A program made the translations under genes and the position numbers. The notes under the pieces were generated by a model. That model had not been told where the DNA came from, did not search any database, and saw only the letters and a program-made list of their open reading frames with translations. Below are positions 44,455-54,325 of a DNA stretch of 64,000 nt, in pieces; positions within the stretch are counted from its first letter, which is position 1, and each line of letters begins with the position of its first letter. Location: the NCBI RefSeq assembly GCF_003594915.1, contig NZ_QZCS01000006.1, positions 186,001 through 250,000 of the forward strand, read 5' to 3'. Source of the stretch: Enterobacter chuandaensis (GTDB lineage Bacteria > Pseudomonadota > Gammaproteobacteria > Enterobacterales > Enterobacteriaceae).

Positions 44455-45234
44455 TCAGTAACTGCTTGCGCTCTTACCGTCGCCGTGACCCAACGCTTTC
44501 AGCAGGCTGGCCAGAAGGCTGGACGCGCCAAAGCGGTAGTGGCGGGAATCGGCCCAGTCGGCGCCGAACAGCTCGTCGGCAATCGCCAGGAACTGCTGTG
44601 CATCTTCTGCTGTACGCACGCCGCCCGCAGGTTTGAAGCCAACGGTTTTGGACACGCCCATATCACGGATTACTTCCATCATGATGCGCGCGCTTTCCGG
44701 GGTTGCGTTGACCGGCACTTTACCGGTAGAGGTTTTGATGAAATCCGCACCGGCTTTGATGGAGATTTCAGACGCTTTACGAATCAGCGCCTCTTCTTTC
44801 AGCTCGCCGGTTTCGATGATCACTTTCAGCAGCACGTTTGCCGCTGCACATGCGTCTTTACAGGCTTTCACCAGGTCAAAACCGACCTGCTCGTTGCCCG
44901 CGATCAGCGCACGGTACGGGAACACCACGTCAACTTCGTCTGCGCCGTAGGCAATGGCCGCACGGGTTTCCGCCAGCGCGATCTCGATATCGTCGTTGCC
45001 GTGCGGGAAGTTAGTGACGGTTGCAATGCGCACGTCCGGCGTACCCTGCTCTTTCAACGTTTTGCGGGCAATCGGGATAAAGCGCGGGTAGATACAGACG
45101 GCGGCGGTGTTACCCACTGGCGTTTTCGCCTGATGGCACAGGGCGATGACTTTCTCATTGGTGTCGTCATCGTTCAGGGTGGTCAGGTCCATCAGTTTCA
45201 ACGCGCGCAGGCTGCTTGCAGTTAAATCGGTCAT
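44455..45234 (-). CDS. deoC: Deoxyribose-phosphate aldolase
   Basis: A 259-residue class I aldolase that cleaves deoxyribose 5-phosphate to acetaldehyde and glyceraldehyde 3-phosphate. The Schiff-base lysine is in [11 protein letters not shown] (Lys167 of E. coli) and the second active-site lysine in [12 protein letters not shown] (Lys201). The start [12 protein letters not shown] is set by family match; longer open frame runs into the deoP2 control region. First gene of the deo operon. Confidence 0.98.
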   Translation of the reverse strand: MTDLTASSLRALKLMDLTTLNDDDTNEKVIALCHQAKTPVGNTAAVCIYPRFIPIARKTLKEQGTPDVRIATVTNFPHGNDDIEIALAETRAAIAYGADEVDVVFPYRALIAGNEQVGFDLVKACKDACAAANVLLKVIIETGELKEEALIRKASEISIKAGADFIKTSTGKVPVNATPESARIMMEVIRDMGVSKTVGFKPAGGVRTAEDAQQFLAIADELFGADWADSRHYRFGASSLLASLLKALGHGDGKSASSY

Positions 45235-45279
45235 AACATTCTCCAACGGCAGTGCCGTATAAATTTTACCTTGCGGGTC

Positions 45280-45295
45280 TGTGAGTATTCTAACA
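45280..45295 (-). promoter_or_regulatory. deoP2 -10 region and DeoR operator O2
   Basis: Minus-strand TGTTAGAATACTCACA matches the DeoR operator TGTTAGAATTCTAACA at 13 of 16 positions and contains the -10 element TAGAAT of the deoP2 promoter, 46 nt upstream of deoC. Confidence 0.8.
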
Positions 45296-45312
45296 TTCAC
45301 CCGCATCCACAC

Positions 45313-45328
45313 TTCGACATTCATCACA
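45313..45328 (-). promoter_or_regulatory. CRP site 1 of deoP2
   Basis: Minus-strand TGTGATGAATGTCGAA fits the CRP consensus (TGTGA N6 TCACA) and is centred about 40 nt before the expected transcription start, as in E. coli deoP2. CytR is expected to bind between this and the second CRP site. Confidence 0.75.
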
Positions 45329-45365
45329 GTTAATGAAAACTTCGTACAAATTTGCATTACTGTAA

Positions 45366-45381
45366 TGAGATCTTCTTCAAA
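45366..45381 (-). promoter_or_regulatory. CRP site 2 of deoP2
   Basis: Minus-strand TTTGAAGAAGATCTCA is a weak CRP match at the position of the second deoP2 CRP site (E. coli TTTGAACCAGATCGCA as recalled), 53 nt upstream of site 1. The spacing suits the CRP-CytR-CRP complex. Confidence 0.6.
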
Positions 45382-45495
45382 CTTTGGGGCAAGAATTGCT
45401 GGCTAAAGCAGCGATACCCCCTGTCGGATCAAAAGCGCCGGCAGGCTGGCTTCCTACAATTCATTCACCATCCGCAGACCCTCAAGGAAGTGAAC

Positions 45496-47031
45496 ATGCC
45501 CGACGCCCTGCAACAACGTTGCCAGCACATTGTGACAAGCCCGGTGTTAACCCCGGAACAAAAACGTCATTTTCTGGCGCTGGAAGCGGAAAATTATCTG
45601 CCCTACCCGACGCTATCTCCGGCGGCCCGCGCCGCGCTGGACGAGGGGTTTATCTGCGACATGTTCGAAGGCCACGCGCCCTACAAACCGCGCTACGTGC
45701 TGCCGGATTATGAAAAATTCCTGGCTAACGGTTCGGAATGGCTGGAGCTGGAAGGCGCAAAAGATCTTGATGACGCCCTCTCGCTGTTAACCATTCTCTA
45801 CCACCATGTTCCTTCCGTCACATCCATGCCGGTCTATCTGGGGCAGCTTGATGCAATACTGAAGCCGTATGTTAGAATTCTAACACAAGAAGAAATCGAT
45901 AGCCGAATAAAACGTTTCTGGCGCTATCTCGACAGAACGCTGCCCGATGCGTTTATGCACGCCAATATCGGCCCCGCCGACGGCCCAGTCACCCGTGCCA
46001 TTCTGCGCGCAGATGCAGAACTGAAGCAGGTCGCACCGAACCTGACCTTTATCTACGATCCAGATATCACCCCGGGCGATTTGCTGCTTGAGGTGGCAAA
46101 AAACATCTGCGAATGCAGCAAACCGCATATTTCTAATGGCCCGGTGAATGATAAAATTTTCACAAAAGGCCGCTATGGCGTCGTGAGCTGTTACAACTCT
46201 CTGCCGCTGGCGGGCGGTGGCAGTACGCTGGTGCGCCTTAATCTCAAGGCCATTGCCGATCAAAGCGCATCGGTTGACGACTTCTTCACCCGCACGCTTC
46301 CGCACTACTGCCAGCAGCAAATCGCCATCATCAATGCCCGCTGTGATTTTCTGTATCAGCAATCCGGCTTCTTTGAGAATAGCTTCCTGGTGAAAGAGGG
46401 GCTGATTGATGCCGATCGGTTTGTGCCGATGTTTGGCATGTACGGTCTGGCGGAAGCGGTGAACGCGCTCTGTGAAAAGGAGAGCATTGAAGGCCGTTAC
46501 GGGAAAGACGAGCGGGCTAACGCGCTGGGCTACCGCATCAGCGAGCAGCTGGCGGCGTTTGTGGAAAACACACCGGTAAAACACGGCTGGAAAAAACGCG
46601 CGATGCTGCACGCGCAGTCTGGGATCAGCTCCGACTCGGGCACCACGCCGGGCGCGCGTCTGCCCTACGGCGACGAGCCGGATCCCATCAGCCATCTGCT
46701 GGCCGTAGCGCCGCACCATAAACACTATCACTCCGGGATCAGCGATATTCTCACCCTGGAGGAGACGGTAAAACGCAATCCGCAGGCGGTGGTTCAGCTT
46801 TGCCTGGGGGCATTCAGGGCCGGTATGCGTGAGTTCACCGCGAATGTGGCGGGTAACGATCTGGTACGCGTCACTGGCTATATGGTTCGCTTGTCGGATC
46901 TGGAGAAATACCGGGAAGCGGGTTCAAGAACCAACACCACGTGGCTGGGTGAAGAGGCCGCGCGCAATACCCGCATTCTGGAACGCCAGCCGCGCGTGAT
47001 AAGCCATGAACAGCAGATGCGCTTTAGTTAG
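45496..47031 (+). CDS. yjjI: Glycyl-radical enzyme-like protein YjjI
   Basis: A 511-residue member of the YjjI (DUF3029) family. Near the C-terminus RVTGYMVRL supplies the likely radical glycine (about Gly461), and [11 protein letters not shown] holds a candidate catalytic cysteine. The start [10 protein letters not shown] follows AAGGAAG; the N-terminus is slightly shorter than in E. coli (516) and differs in its first residues. The adjacent, overlapping yjjW encodes its presumed activase. The substrate is unknown. A perfect DeoR operator lies within its coding sequence. Confidence 0.88.
   Translation: MPDALQQRCQHIVTSPVLTPEQKRHFLALEAENYLPYPTLSPAARAALDEGFICDMFEGHAPYKPRYVLPDYEKFLANGSEWLELEGAKDLDDALSLLTILYHHVPSVTSMPVYLGQLDAILKPYVRILTQEEIDSRIKRFWRYLDRTLPDAFMHANIGPADGPVTRAILRADAELKQVAPNLTFIYDPDITPGDLLLEVAKNICECSKPHISNGPVNDKIFTKGRYGVVSCYNSLPLAGGGSTLVRLNLKAIADQSASVDDFFTRTLPHYCQQQIAIINARCDFLYQQSGFFENSFLVKEGLIDADRFVPMFGMYGLAEAVNALCEKESIEGRYGKDERANALGYRISEQLAAFVENTPVKHGWKKRAMLHAQSGISSDSGTTPGARLPYGDEPDPISHLLAVAPHHKHYHSGISDILTLEETVKRNPQAVVQLCLGAFRAGMREFTANVAGNDLVRVTGYMVRLSDLEKYREAGSRTNTTWLGEEAARNTRILERQPRVISHEQQMRFS
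45870..45885. promoter_or_regulatory. Perfect DeoR operator inside yjjI
   Basis: TGTTAGAATTCTAACA, a perfect 16-bp palindrome equal to the DeoR consensus. It lies about 590 bp upstream of the deoP2 operator, close to the 599-bp O1-O2 spacing known for E. coli, so it corresponds to deoO1 at promoter P1 and supports DeoR looping. Confidence 0.9.
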
Positions 47032-47866
47032 TCAGGTCATTCCTTTTTCCTGCGTGGACGGGCCGGGCAGCCGCCTGGCGCTGTTCCTGCAGGGCTGCAA
47101 CCTGCGCTGTAAAACCTGCCATAACCCGTGGACGATCGGTCGCTGCAACGACTGTGGGGACTGCGTGCCCCACTGCCCGCACGACGCGCTGACCATTCAG
47201 GCCGGACGCGTCTGGTGGCAGGAGAGTGAATGCCAGCAGTGCGATACTTGCCTGCACCTGTGCCAGCAGCAGGCAACGCCCATGGCGCACCGCCTGAGCG
47301 TGGAGGAAATCCTCACACAGATCCGAAAAGCCGCCCCCTTTATCGAAGGGATCACCGTGAGCGGCGGCGAAGCCACAACCCAACTGCCGTTTTTGATCGC
47401 CCTGTTCAGCGCGATCAAAGACGATCCCGCCTTGCGCCACCTCACCTGCCTGGTCGACAGCAACGGTCTGCTAAGTGAAACCGGCTGGCAAAAGCTGCTG
47501 CCGGTACTGGATGGCGCGATGCTGGATCTCAAAGCGTGGGGGAATGAACATCACCGTTTCCTGACCGGGCGCGAAAACCCGCAGATTAAAGAGAGCATCC
47601 GCTGGCTGGCAGACCGTCACCGTTTGACGGAGCTCCGCCTGCTGGTTATTCCGGAGCAGAGTGATTATCTGGAACATATCAAACCGTTGATCGCGTTTAT
47701 CCACGGGCTGGGGAATGTTCCGGTGCGTATTAACGCGTTTCATGCTCACGGAGTTTACGGCGAGGCGGCATCATGGCGCAGCGCCACGCCGGAGGATATT
47801 GAGCCCCTGGCATCGGCGCTGGAAACACAGAAGATAAGGGTAATCCGCCCTGCGCTTTATCTATAG
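47006..47866 (+). CDS. yjjW: YjjW, glycyl-radical enzyme activating protein
   Basis: A 286-residue radical-SAM protein. The CxxxCxxC cluster motif is [13 protein letters not shown] (Cys31, Cys35, Cys38), and an inserted ferredoxin-like part has two more four-cysteine clusters ([11 protein letters not shown] and [11 protein letters not shown]). The GGE motif VSGGEATTQ binds SAM. It probably installs the glycyl radical on YjjI. It overlaps the yjjI end by 26 nt, and its TAG overlaps that of convergent yjjV. Confidence 0.92.
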   Translation: MNSRCALVSQVIPFSCVDGPGSRLALFLQGCNLRCKTCHNPWTIGRCNDCGDCVPHCPHDALTIQAGRVWWQESECQQCDTCLHLCQQQATPMAHRLSVEEILTQIRKAAPFIEGITVSGGEATTQLPFLIALFSAIKDDPALRHLTCLVDSNGLLSETGWQKLLPVLDGAMLDLKAWGNEHHRFLTGRENPQIKESIRWLADRHRLTELRLLVIPEQSDYLEHIKPLIAFIHGLGNVPVRINAFHAHGVYGEAASWRSATPEDIEPLASALETQKIRVIRPALYL

Positions 47867-48643
47867 CGTGATGCCAAATACGGCGCGGGTATTTTCCAGC
47901 AGCGCACTGGCAATGACCTCTTCAGGTTCCTGACGCAGTTCGCAAAGCACATCAAAAACGCGCGCCGCCTGTTCCGGGCGATTCGGCTGGCCCTGAAAAC
48001 CATTCAGCGGCATATCCGGCGCGTCGGTTTCCAGCAGGAGCGCCGACAGTGGCAGTTGCGCCATCACATCGCGGGTTTTACTGGCGCGCGGATAGGTGAT
48101 GGTGCCACCGACGCCAATTTTATAGCCCAGCTCAATAAAACGCTGCGCCTGCTGCAGGCTACCGGCGAAACCGTGCACAACGCCCCTGCGCGGCAGGTCA
48201 ATGCGCTTCAGGTGCATCGCCAGTTTGTCATGGGTGCGTCGGGAGTGGAGGATCACCGGCAGGTCGTGACGCTTCGCCAGCCGAAGCTGCGCGTCGAGGA
48301 TCGTCTGCTGGCGTTCAAACTGCGGATCTTCACGATAAAGATCGAGGCCGATCTCACCGATGGCGACAAGTTTTTCTCCGGCACTTTGCAGCACCCGATC
48401 CAGCTCTTCAAGATGCTCATCACGATGGCGCTCAATCACTATTGGGTGCAGACCGAGCGCGGCATAAAGCGCGGGGTATCGCGTGGAAAGATCCAGCACG
48501 CGTGAAAAATAGGCCGCTTCAACGGACGGCACAATGATGGCCTGCACGCCTGCTTCGGCAGCCTTCGTAATGCTTTGCGCTTCATCTCCGGTAAACGGCG
48601 GGAAATCAAAGTGGCAGTGGGTATCAACAAAGCTGTGCGTCAC
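47861..48643 (-). CDS. yjjV: TatD-family metal-dependent hydrolase
   Basis: A 260-residue TIM-barrel hydrolase with the N-terminal metal motif [10 protein letters not shown] and the conserved EIGLDLYR and [10 protein letters not shown] blocks. TatD relatives act as DNases or deacylases; the natural substrate of YjjV is not settled. Its start overlaps the yjjU stop by 4 nt, indicating a coupled yjjU-yjjV operon. Confidence 0.93.
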   Translation of the reverse strand: MTHSFVDTHCHFDFPPFTGDEAQSITKAAEAGVQAIIVPSVEAAYFSRVLDLSTRYPALYAALGLHPIVIERHRDEHLEELDRVLQSAGEKLVAIGEIGLDLYREDPQFERQQTILDAQLRLAKRHDLPVILHSRRTHDKLAMHLKRIDLPRRGVVHGFAGSLQQAQRFIELGYKIGVGGTITYPRASKTRDVMAQLPLSALLLETDAPDMPLNGFQGQPNRPEQAARVFDVLCELRQEPEEVIASALLENTRAVFGITL

Positions 48644-49692
48644 GCCAGATCCTCGTTATCCAGTAAAGCATCATTCGCCTGGGGGATATCCACCAGCGGC
48701 ATCGTCAGGGCGTCGTTGGCGACAATCGCGGGTGGCATAATAATGCGTTTATGCCGATGAAGCGGCGGTTGCTCGGCCAGCATTTTTCCGACCGTCGCCA
48801 GGAAGTAACGCCCGCACAATCGCCCCGTTTTATAATCCATGCGCAGCGCAGGCACGCGGCTGCCCAGCGCCATGCTGGCCAGCGGCTTAGGCGGATAGAT
48901 TTCGAAAATGCGTAACTTACCCGGCGGTTTTTCAATGAAACGCTGCATCGCGCCGTAGGTGGTTTCATGCTGCTTCGCGATGTTCACCAGCGGCTGCAGG
49001 CTGCTGTCGCCCAGCCAGCGCTCCATGCGTTTAAACCACTGCGGCGTATAGTACATTTGCGACGGCACGGTGCGGATCACCACGATGGTTTTCGCCCCGC
49101 GTTGCGCGGCTTCCTGCACCGGTACCGCGTCGCTGATGCCCCCGTCCAGATAGCTGATGCCGTCCAGCAGCGCGCCGGTACGATAAAAACCGGGAATGGC
49201 GCTGGAGGCGCGAATGATATCCAGCCAGTTCTCCTTCTGCGGAGAAAAATACCCCGGCGAATAGTCATCCCCCCGGCTGGCGCACATCCAGAATTCTTTG
49301 CCGCCATCAAACAGCCGGGCAGCGGTATCCATGGCCAGCGGCATCTGGCTGGAGGTCGACTCCAGCAGCCAGTCGAGATCGATCAGGTTCCCGCCGCGCA
49401 CAAAGCGCACCGGATTAAAAAATTCTTTCGCCGTGGTGTAGCGCATAATGACCTTTCGCGCGTAGCCGGGCTGGTTACAGACATAGGCAGAGAGATTCTG
49501 CGCCCCGGCGGACGTGCCAAAGTAGAGGTCAAACGGGTTGAACTGCGCGCGCATAAATTCATCCAGCACGCCAGCGGTGAAAATGCCGCGCTGCCCGCCC
49601 CCCTCACAGACCAGTGCGAGTTGACCCGCGCGAAACGGTTTTAACGTCAGCGGCGCAATATTGCCGAGCGTAACGGGAATGCGTTGCCCCAC
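48640..49692 (-). CDS. yjjU: Patatin-like phospholipase YjjU
   Basis: A 350-residue patatin-domain protein. The oxyanion loop GGGQRG and nucleophile elbow GTSAG lie in the first 65 residues, and the catalytic aspartate is in YLDGGISD (about residue 190). A phospholipase or lipid acyl hydrolase activity is expected. Length is close to E. coli YjjU (357). Co-transcribed with yjjV. Confidence 0.92.
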   Translation of the reverse strand: MGQRIPVTLGNIAPLTLKPFRAGQLALVCEGGGQRGIFTAGVLDEFMRAQFNPFDLYFGTSAGAQNLSAYVCNQPGYARKVIMRYTTAKEFFNPVRFVRGGNLIDLDWLLESTSSQMPLAMDTAARLFDGGKEFWMCASRGDDYSPGYFSPQKENWLDIIRASSAIPGFYRTGALLDGISYLDGGISDAVPVQEAAQRGAKTIVVIRTVPSQMYYTPQWFKRMERWLGDSSLQPLVNIAKQHETTYGAMQRFIEKPPGKLRIFEIYPPKPLASMALGSRVPALRMDYKTGRLCGRYFLATVGKMLAEQPPLHRHKRIIMPPAIVANDALTMPLVDIPQANDALLDNEDLA

Positions 49693-49761
49693 CTCTGTTT
49701 TCCTGTTTTGATTATTTTATCACTCCACAGTAACGCACCCGACCTGTAACGCAAATAAGAA

Positions 49762-49792
49762 AAAGCCAGTCGCAATGACTGGCTTTATTTTG
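49762..49792 (-). terminator. Terminator after ytjA
   Basis: AAAGCCAGTC/GACTGGCTTT (49762-49771, 49777-49786) flanked by A and T runs. It lies between ytjA and yjjU and can end the ytjA transcript. Confidence 0.85.
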
Positions 49793-49812
49793 TTGAAGGA
49801 ATATTGCGTTTG

Positions 49813-49974
49813 CTACGGACGTCTACGACCCGTAAACAGGCTGACCAGGAACAGAATAATACCCACAACGAAGACAATTTTAGCTGCCCATGCCGCTGTA
49901 CCTGCCAGTCCACCAAAGCCCAATGCGGCGGCAATTAACGCGATAACCAGAAATATAATGCCCCAACGAAACAT
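49813..49974 (-). CDS. ytjA: Small DUF1328 membrane protein YtjA
   Basis: A 53-residue, very hydrophobic protein starting [20 protein letters not shown] and ending TGRRRP, with two membrane segments separated by a glycine-rich turn. It matches E. coli YtjA in length and nearly throughout. Function unknown; the family is often found with stress genes. It follows osmY in the same direction. Confidence 0.93.
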   Translation of the reverse strand: MFRWGIIFLVIALIAAALGFGGLAGTAAWAAKIVFVVGIILFLVSLFTGRRRP

Positions 49975-50056
49975 AAGCTTCTCCTTTACCATAGTTAATG
50001 TCGGCCGCTAAACGTGAGCGCTCAGGTCACTCACCGGCGTTTTTCCAGAGTCGTTT

Positions 50057-50091
50057 TTATTTCGCCCGCAGGGTTAAGCCTCACGGGCGAA
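50057..50091 (-). other. Hairpin after osmY
   Basis: TTCGCCCG and CGGGCGAA arms (50061-50068 and 50084-50091) enclose a further short repeat. On the minus strand it is followed by ATAAAAA instead of T, so it is not a typical intrinsic terminator. Confidence 0.5.
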
Positions 50092-50101
50092 TGGTCCAGA
50101 T

Positions 50102-50719
50102 TTACTTCGTTTTCAGATCGTTTTTAACGCTTTTTACACCATCAATCGCTTTCGCAATTGACTCGGCGCGTTCACTTTGCGCCTGTGAATCAACCGTACC
50201 GGAAAGCTGCACCACGCCATCGGTGGTTTCCACTTTCACCTTACGGGACGGTACGATGTCATCTGCTAACAGTTTAGCTTTGATTTCGCTGGTGGTTGCC
50301 GCATCCCCGGCATAACCTTTCACCGAGGCGTTTTTGCTATCACGAACGTGCAGCTTATCGCTCACGGACGCAACGCCTTCGACACCCTTAGCGACTTTCA
50401 CAGCCTGTTCTGCCTGAGCCTGGCTTTCCACGAAGCCGCTCAGCGTGACCACTTTCTTGTCGGTCTTAACGGAAATGTCGGTGCTCTTGATGGCTTCATC
50501 ATCCACCAGTGCGGCTTTCACTTTTGCTGTGATAGAGCTGTCGTCCATGAAATTACCGACTTTATTCATAGAGCTATCGATTTTTTGCCCTGCGGTATCG
50601 GCCGTGGACTGCGCTTTATCCATGGTGCTGCTTTCCGCGAGGGCGGAACCGCTAACCAGAACGCTACCCAGTGTTACAGCCAGCAGAGTTTTAGAAATCT
50701 TCAGTCTTGTCATATTCAT
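50102..50719 (-). CDS. osmY: Osmotically inducible periplasmic protein OsmY
   Basis: A 205-residue periplasmic protein with a signal peptide (cleavage after ALA, about residue 28) and two BON domains (about 57-123 and 137-204, each with KVVTLSGFV or GVVQLSGTV). In E. coli it is RpoS-dependent and induced by osmotic stress, and acts as a periplasmic chaperone. Length is close to E. coli OsmY (201). Confidence 0.95.
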   Translation of the reverse strand: MNMTRLKISKTLLAVTLGSVLVSGSALAESSTMDKAQSTADTAGQKIDSSMNKVGNFMDDSSITAKVKAALVDDEAIKSTDISVKTDKKVVTLSGFVESQAQAEQAVKVAKGVEGVASVSDKLHVRDSKNASVKGYAGDAATTSEIKAKLLADDIVPSRKVKVETTDGVVQLSGTVDSQAQSERAESIAKAIDGVKSVKNDLKTK

Positions 50720-50869
50720 CGATGTATTCCTGTGTTTTACCCGTTATTCGGGCTACATACTTCCTTAGTAGTTTTATATATTGCGAATAAACACACGGGT
50801 GAAATGGAGAACCAATCGACATGCATTGAACAGTTAATTCATCCACGCCCGGTGCTAAACACTGAGTTA

Positions 50870-50876
50870 AATATAG
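50870..50876 (-). promoter_or_regulatory. Candidate sigma-S -10 element of osmY
   Basis: Minus-strand CTATATT resembles the sigma-S -10 (CTATACT) and lies about 150 nt before the osmY start; E. coli osmY also has a long leader. The 300-nt osmY-prfC gap otherwise holds only the prfC terminator. Motif evidence only. Confidence 0.4.
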
Positions 50877-50977
50877 ATCACTCTCACAATGCCGCTTTCA
50901 GAATTGAGTAAAAAACGGTCGAATAGCGTGAAATTGCGGTGAATTAAGAACATTCCGCAAGGGACTAATAAGACAGG

Positions 50978-51010
50978 AATAAAAGAAGAGCACGGCGATT
51001 GCCGTGCTCT
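50978..51010 (-). terminator. Terminator after prfC
   Basis: The minus-strand stem AGAGCACGGC/GCCGTGCTCT with loop AATC is followed by TCTTTTATT, right after the prfC stop. Confidence 0.88.
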
Positions 51011-51019
51011 GGGACGGGA

Positions 51020-52609
51020 TTAGTGTTCGCGCGTTTTGCGGAACTGAACGTCTGGATAACGTTCCTGCGTCAGGTTCAGGTTTACCATCGTTGGGGCAAT
51101 ATAGGTCAGGTTGTCGCCGCCATCCAGCGCCAGCTGAATTTCGTTCTTACGCTTAAATTCTTCGAATTTCTTCACGTCAGAACACTCAACCCAGCGCGCC
51201 GTCGCCACGTTCACTGACTCGTAAATCGCTTCAACATTGTATTCGCTCTTCAGACGCGCAACGACCACGTCGAACTGCAGCACACCGACCGCACCAACGA
51301 TCAGATCGTTGTTGGCGATTGGGCGGAACACCTGCACGGCACCCTCTTCGGAGAGCTGAACCAGGCCTTTCAGCAGCTGTTTCTGCTTCAGCGGATCGCG
51401 CAGACGAATGCGACGGAACAGTTCCGGTGCGAAGTTCGGAATACCGGTGAACTTCATCATCTCGCCCTGGGTGAAAGTATCGCCGATCTGGATTGTACCG
51501 TGGTTATGCAGACCGATGATGTCGCCCGGATACGCTTCTTCTACATGGGAGCGATCGCCCGCCATAAAGGTCAACGCGTCGGAAATCACCACGTCTTTAC
51601 CGATACGCACCTGGCGCAGCTTCATGCCCTTTTCATATTTACCGGAAACCACGCGCATGAAAGCCACGCGGTCGCGGTGTTTCGGGTCCATGTTGGCCTG
51701 AATTTTGAACACGAAGCCGGTGAATTTCTCTTCCTGCGCTTCCACTTCACGGGTGTCGGTTTTACGCGGCATCGGGCGCGGCGCCCACTCCACCAGACCG
51801 TCCAGCATGTGGTCAACGCCGAAGTTACCCAGCGCGGTACCGAAGAAGACCGGAGTGATTTCACCGCTCAGGAACAGCTCTTTGTCGAACTCGTGAGACG
51901 CGCCCTTCACCAGCTCCAGCTCGTCGCGCAGCTGCGCGGCCAGCTCTTCGCCAACGGCGGCATCGAGATCCGGGTTGTCCAGACCTTTCACAATGCGCAC
52001 TTCCTGAATGGTGTGGCCTTTACCGGTCTGGTACAGGTAAGTTTCGTCTTTATAGAGGTGGTAAACGCCTTTGAACAGCTTACCGCAGCCAATTGGCCAG
52101 GTGATTGGCGCGCAGGCAATCTTCAGCTCGTTTTCCACTTCATCCATCAGCTCCATCGGGTCGCGGATGTCACGGTCGAGTTTGTTCATAAAGGTGAGGA
52201 TCGGCGTATCGCGCAGACGGGTAACTTCCATCAGCTTGCGGGTCCGGTCTTCTACACCTTTCGCGGCGTCGATCACCATCAGACAGCAGTCCACTGCCGT
52301 CAGGGTACGGTAGGTATCTTCGGAGAAGTCTTCGTGGCCCGGGGTGTCCAGCAGGTTCACCAGGCAGTCGTGATACGGGAACTGCATCACGGAGGTGGTA
52401 ATCGAAATACCACGCTGCTTTTCCATCTCCATCCAGTCAGATTTTGCATGCTGGCTGGAGCCACGGCCTTTAACGGTACCCGCAGTCTGGATCGCCTGTC
52501 CGAACAGCAACACCTTCTCGGTGATGGTCGTTTTACCGGCATCCGGGTGCGAGATAATGGCAAAAGTACGGCGCTTGGCCACCTCTTGCAGATAAGGAGA
52601 CAACGTCAT
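51020..52609 (-). CDS. prfC: Peptide chain release factor 3
   Basis: A 529-residue translational GTPase that removes RF1/RF2 from the ribosome. G1 (SHPDAGKTT), G3 (DTPGHEDF) and G4 (NKLD) motifs are present in the first 150 residues, followed by the EF-Tu-like domain 2 and the RF3-specific C-terminal domain. Length equals E. coli RF3. Confidence 0.98.
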   Translation of the reverse strand: MTLSPYLQEVAKRRTFAIISHPDAGKTTITEKVLLFGQAIQTAGTVKGRGSSQHAKSDWMEMEKQRGISITTSVMQFPYHDCLVNLLDTPGHEDFSEDTYRTLTAVDCCLMVIDAAKGVEDRTRKLMEVTRLRDTPILTFMNKLDRDIRDPMELMDEVENELKIACAPITWPIGCGKLFKGVYHLYKDETYLYQTGKGHTIQEVRIVKGLDNPDLDAAVGEELAAQLRDELELVKGASHEFDKELFLSGEITPVFFGTALGNFGVDHMLDGLVEWAPRPMPRKTDTREVEAQEEKFTGFVFKIQANMDPKHRDRVAFMRVVSGKYEKGMKLRQVRIGKDVVISDALTFMAGDRSHVEEAYPGDIIGLHNHGTIQIGDTFTQGEMMKFTGIPNFAPELFRRIRLRDPLKQKQLLKGLVQLSEEGAVQVFRPIANNDLIVGAVGVLQFDVVVARLKSEYNVEAIYESVNVATARWVECSDVKKFEEFKRKNEIQLALDGGDNLTYIAPTMVNLNLTQERYPDVQFRKTREH

Positions 52610-52700
52610 AATTAAATCTTCTTTTATAAGCGCGGCAGCACGCCACGCATCATGGAATACAAAATTGCGGCTATTTTACCCATCAACGGGGGGCAGGCAA

Positions 52701-53378
52701 TCATTGTTTACACAGGAGCTGCTCCAGTTCGGTCAATGACGTGACGGTCCAGGTCGGCTCAATGCCTTCCGGCGGTACGCGGCCATGCGCGTTTAGCCAG
52801 ACGGTCGACAGACCTGACTTTATGCCGCCAAGAATATCAGACTCTGCGGTATCCCCCACCATCAGGACGCGATCGCGGTCGGGATTTCCGGCCTGCGCCA
52901 GCGCATAGTCGAAAATACGCGGGTCAGGCTTCGGTACGCCCACCTCTTCGGAGATCACCAGCGCGTTGAAATAATCGCGCAGGCCGGTGCGCTCCAGGCG
53001 GATTTGCTGCAGCGCGGTAAAGCCGTTGGTAATGATCCCAAGCTTCACCTTACCTTTGAGCGCGTTCAGCAGCGAGACCGCGCCCGGCAGCGGGGCGCAA
53101 ATATCCGCCATCGCATTCAGAAAAGCCTCGTTCAGCAAGCCTGGGCTCACGTTTAAGCGCTCCGCCCAGACGTCAAACCGCTGATGCTGAAGCTGTAACG
53201 CAGTGATGGCACCGTTCTGGTAATCCACCCACAGCGGCTTGTTCACCGCCTGATAGTCCTGAAAATCTTCAGCGGTGAAGGTCACGCTATAGTCGAGAAA
53301 CATCCGCTGTAGGCCGCCGAATGAGTCAAACGTAAACAGCGTTTCGTCGGCATCAAAGAAAATCCAGTCCCATTTCAT
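52701..53378 (-). CDS. yjjG: Pyrimidine 5'-nucleotidase YjjG
   Basis: A HAD-family 5'-nucleotidase of 225 residues acting on dUMP, dTMP and non-canonical pyrimidine nucleotides. The nucleophile motif is FFDADETLF; the later motifs are IITNGF and GDTAESD. The start [11 protein letters not shown] follows AAGG; an in-frame ATG nine codons upstream lies inside rimI and is not favoured. It follows rimI closely. Confidence 0.95.
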   Translation of the reverse strand: MKWDWIFFDADETLFTFDSFGGLQRMFLDYSVTFTAEDFQDYQAVNKPLWVDYQNGAITALQLQHQRFDVWAERLNVSPGLLNEAFLNAMADICAPLPGAVSLLNALKGKVKLGIITNGFTALQQIRLERTGLRDYFNALVISEEVGVPKPDPRIFDYALAQAGNPDRDRVLMVGDTAESDILGGIKSGLSTVWLNAHGRVPPEGIEPTWTVTSLTELEQLLCKQ

Positions 53379-53397
53379 CGTTACAACCTTATTTTCG

Positions 53398-53841
53398 TTA
53401 TCCAATTGGCAGAGCCATTATGATGGCGTCTTCACGTCCCTCTGCGGTGGGGTAGTAGTTACGGCGGACTGTCGCCTCGTTAAAGCCTAAGCTTTCATAG
53501 AGCGCGATGGCGGCGACATTCGACGCGCGCACTTCCAGCCACAGGGTGAAAACGTCACGGGTTTCAAGCTCGCGGATGAGGTGCTCGAGCAGTTCCCTTC
53601 CCAGCCCGCGACGCTGATACGCAGGATCCACGGCGATGTTAAACAGCGTCGCCTCGTCAAGAACCACCTGCGTAATGGCGAACGCGGCCAGGGTGCCGTC
53701 AACGTCCAGACGGTAGTTCAAATACCGCTCGCCCTGATTGCTGGCAAACGTTTTTTCGCTCCACGGAAAGGCGTGGGCGCGTGTTTCGATCACGAACGCT
53801 GCGGTCAGATCAGGCGTCGTGAGGGAAGAAATCGTGTTCAT
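53398..53841 (-). CDS. rimI: Ribosomal protein bS18-alanine N-acetyltransferase
   Basis: A GNAT acetyltransferase of 147 residues that acetylates the N-terminal alanine of S18. The acetyl-CoA motif A is [16 protein letters not shown]. Its start lies within the end of holD (32-nt overlap), the conserved holD-rimI-yjjG order. Confidence 0.95.
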   Translation of the reverse strand: MNTISSLTTPDLTAAFVIETRAHAFPWSEKTFASNQGERYLNYRLDVDGTLAAFAITQVVLDEATLFNIAVDPAYQRRGLGRELLEHLIRELETRDVFTLWLEVRASNVAAIALYESLGFNEATVRRNYYPTAEGREDAIIMALPIG

Positions 53842-54223
53842 ATTCGCAGATTTGTTGCCATAGCGCGCTGCGCGCCTTTGGATTGGCTTTCAGTTCGTCC
53901 AGCGCTGGCGAGCAGATCTGGCTCCCCTGGAGAGGCATGTCGTTTATCTCCCCGATGCGCCAGCTGTTACAGCGGCTTTCGGGAGGGAGCATCACGACGC
54001 GTTCCGGCGTCAGCTGTAAAACCTCGTCGGCCGTCAGCTTCAGGCTGCGAAGGACATCGCCGATAAGGGGTTCATTCAGGGCAGGCAGTTCTTCCGCCAC
54101 CATCACCAGCCGAACGTGCGCAGGGATGGAGATGGCGATCTCGCCCTGCAACGCCGTCGGGCGACGCAAGGCCCACTGGGTGATGCCCAGTTGCTGCAAC
54201 TGCCAGTCTCGTCGGGATGTCAT
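53810..54223 (-). CDS. holD: DNA polymerase III psi subunit
   Basis: A 137-residue clamp-loader accessory protein that joins chi (HolC) to the gamma/tau complex and so to SSB. The N-terminus MTSRRDWQLQQLGITQW, which binds gamma/tau, is conserved. Length equals E. coli HolD. First gene of holD-rimI-yjjG, divergent from rsmC. Confidence 0.95.
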   Translation of the reverse strand: MTSRRDWQLQQLGITQWALRRPTALQGEIAISIPAHVRLVMVAEELPALNEPLIGDVLRSLKLTADEVLQLTPERVVMLPPESRCNSWRIGEINDMPLQGSQICSPALDELKANPKARSALWQQICEYEHDFFPHDA

Positions 54224-54267
54224 AGGGATAACTCCTGTCTCTCAGGCGCGCAAATATAGCAAATGTG

Positions 54268-54296
54268 TCGAAAGTGCGCCATCTACCTACTATAAT
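54268..54296 (+). promoter_or_regulatory. Candidate rsmC promoter
   Basis: A perfect -10 (TATAAT, 54291-54296) with TCGAAA as -35 at 17-nt spacing, 30 nt before the rsmC start. Confidence 0.65.
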
Positions 54297-54325
54297 CCCC
54301 GCCTGAGTTTATTGAGGAACAATTC

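Noticed and set aside
46120-46140. Third DeoR operator inside yjjI (TTTCTAAT half-site)
   Set aside because: Its distance from the perfect operator roughly suits the E. coli third site, but only one weak half-site is present.
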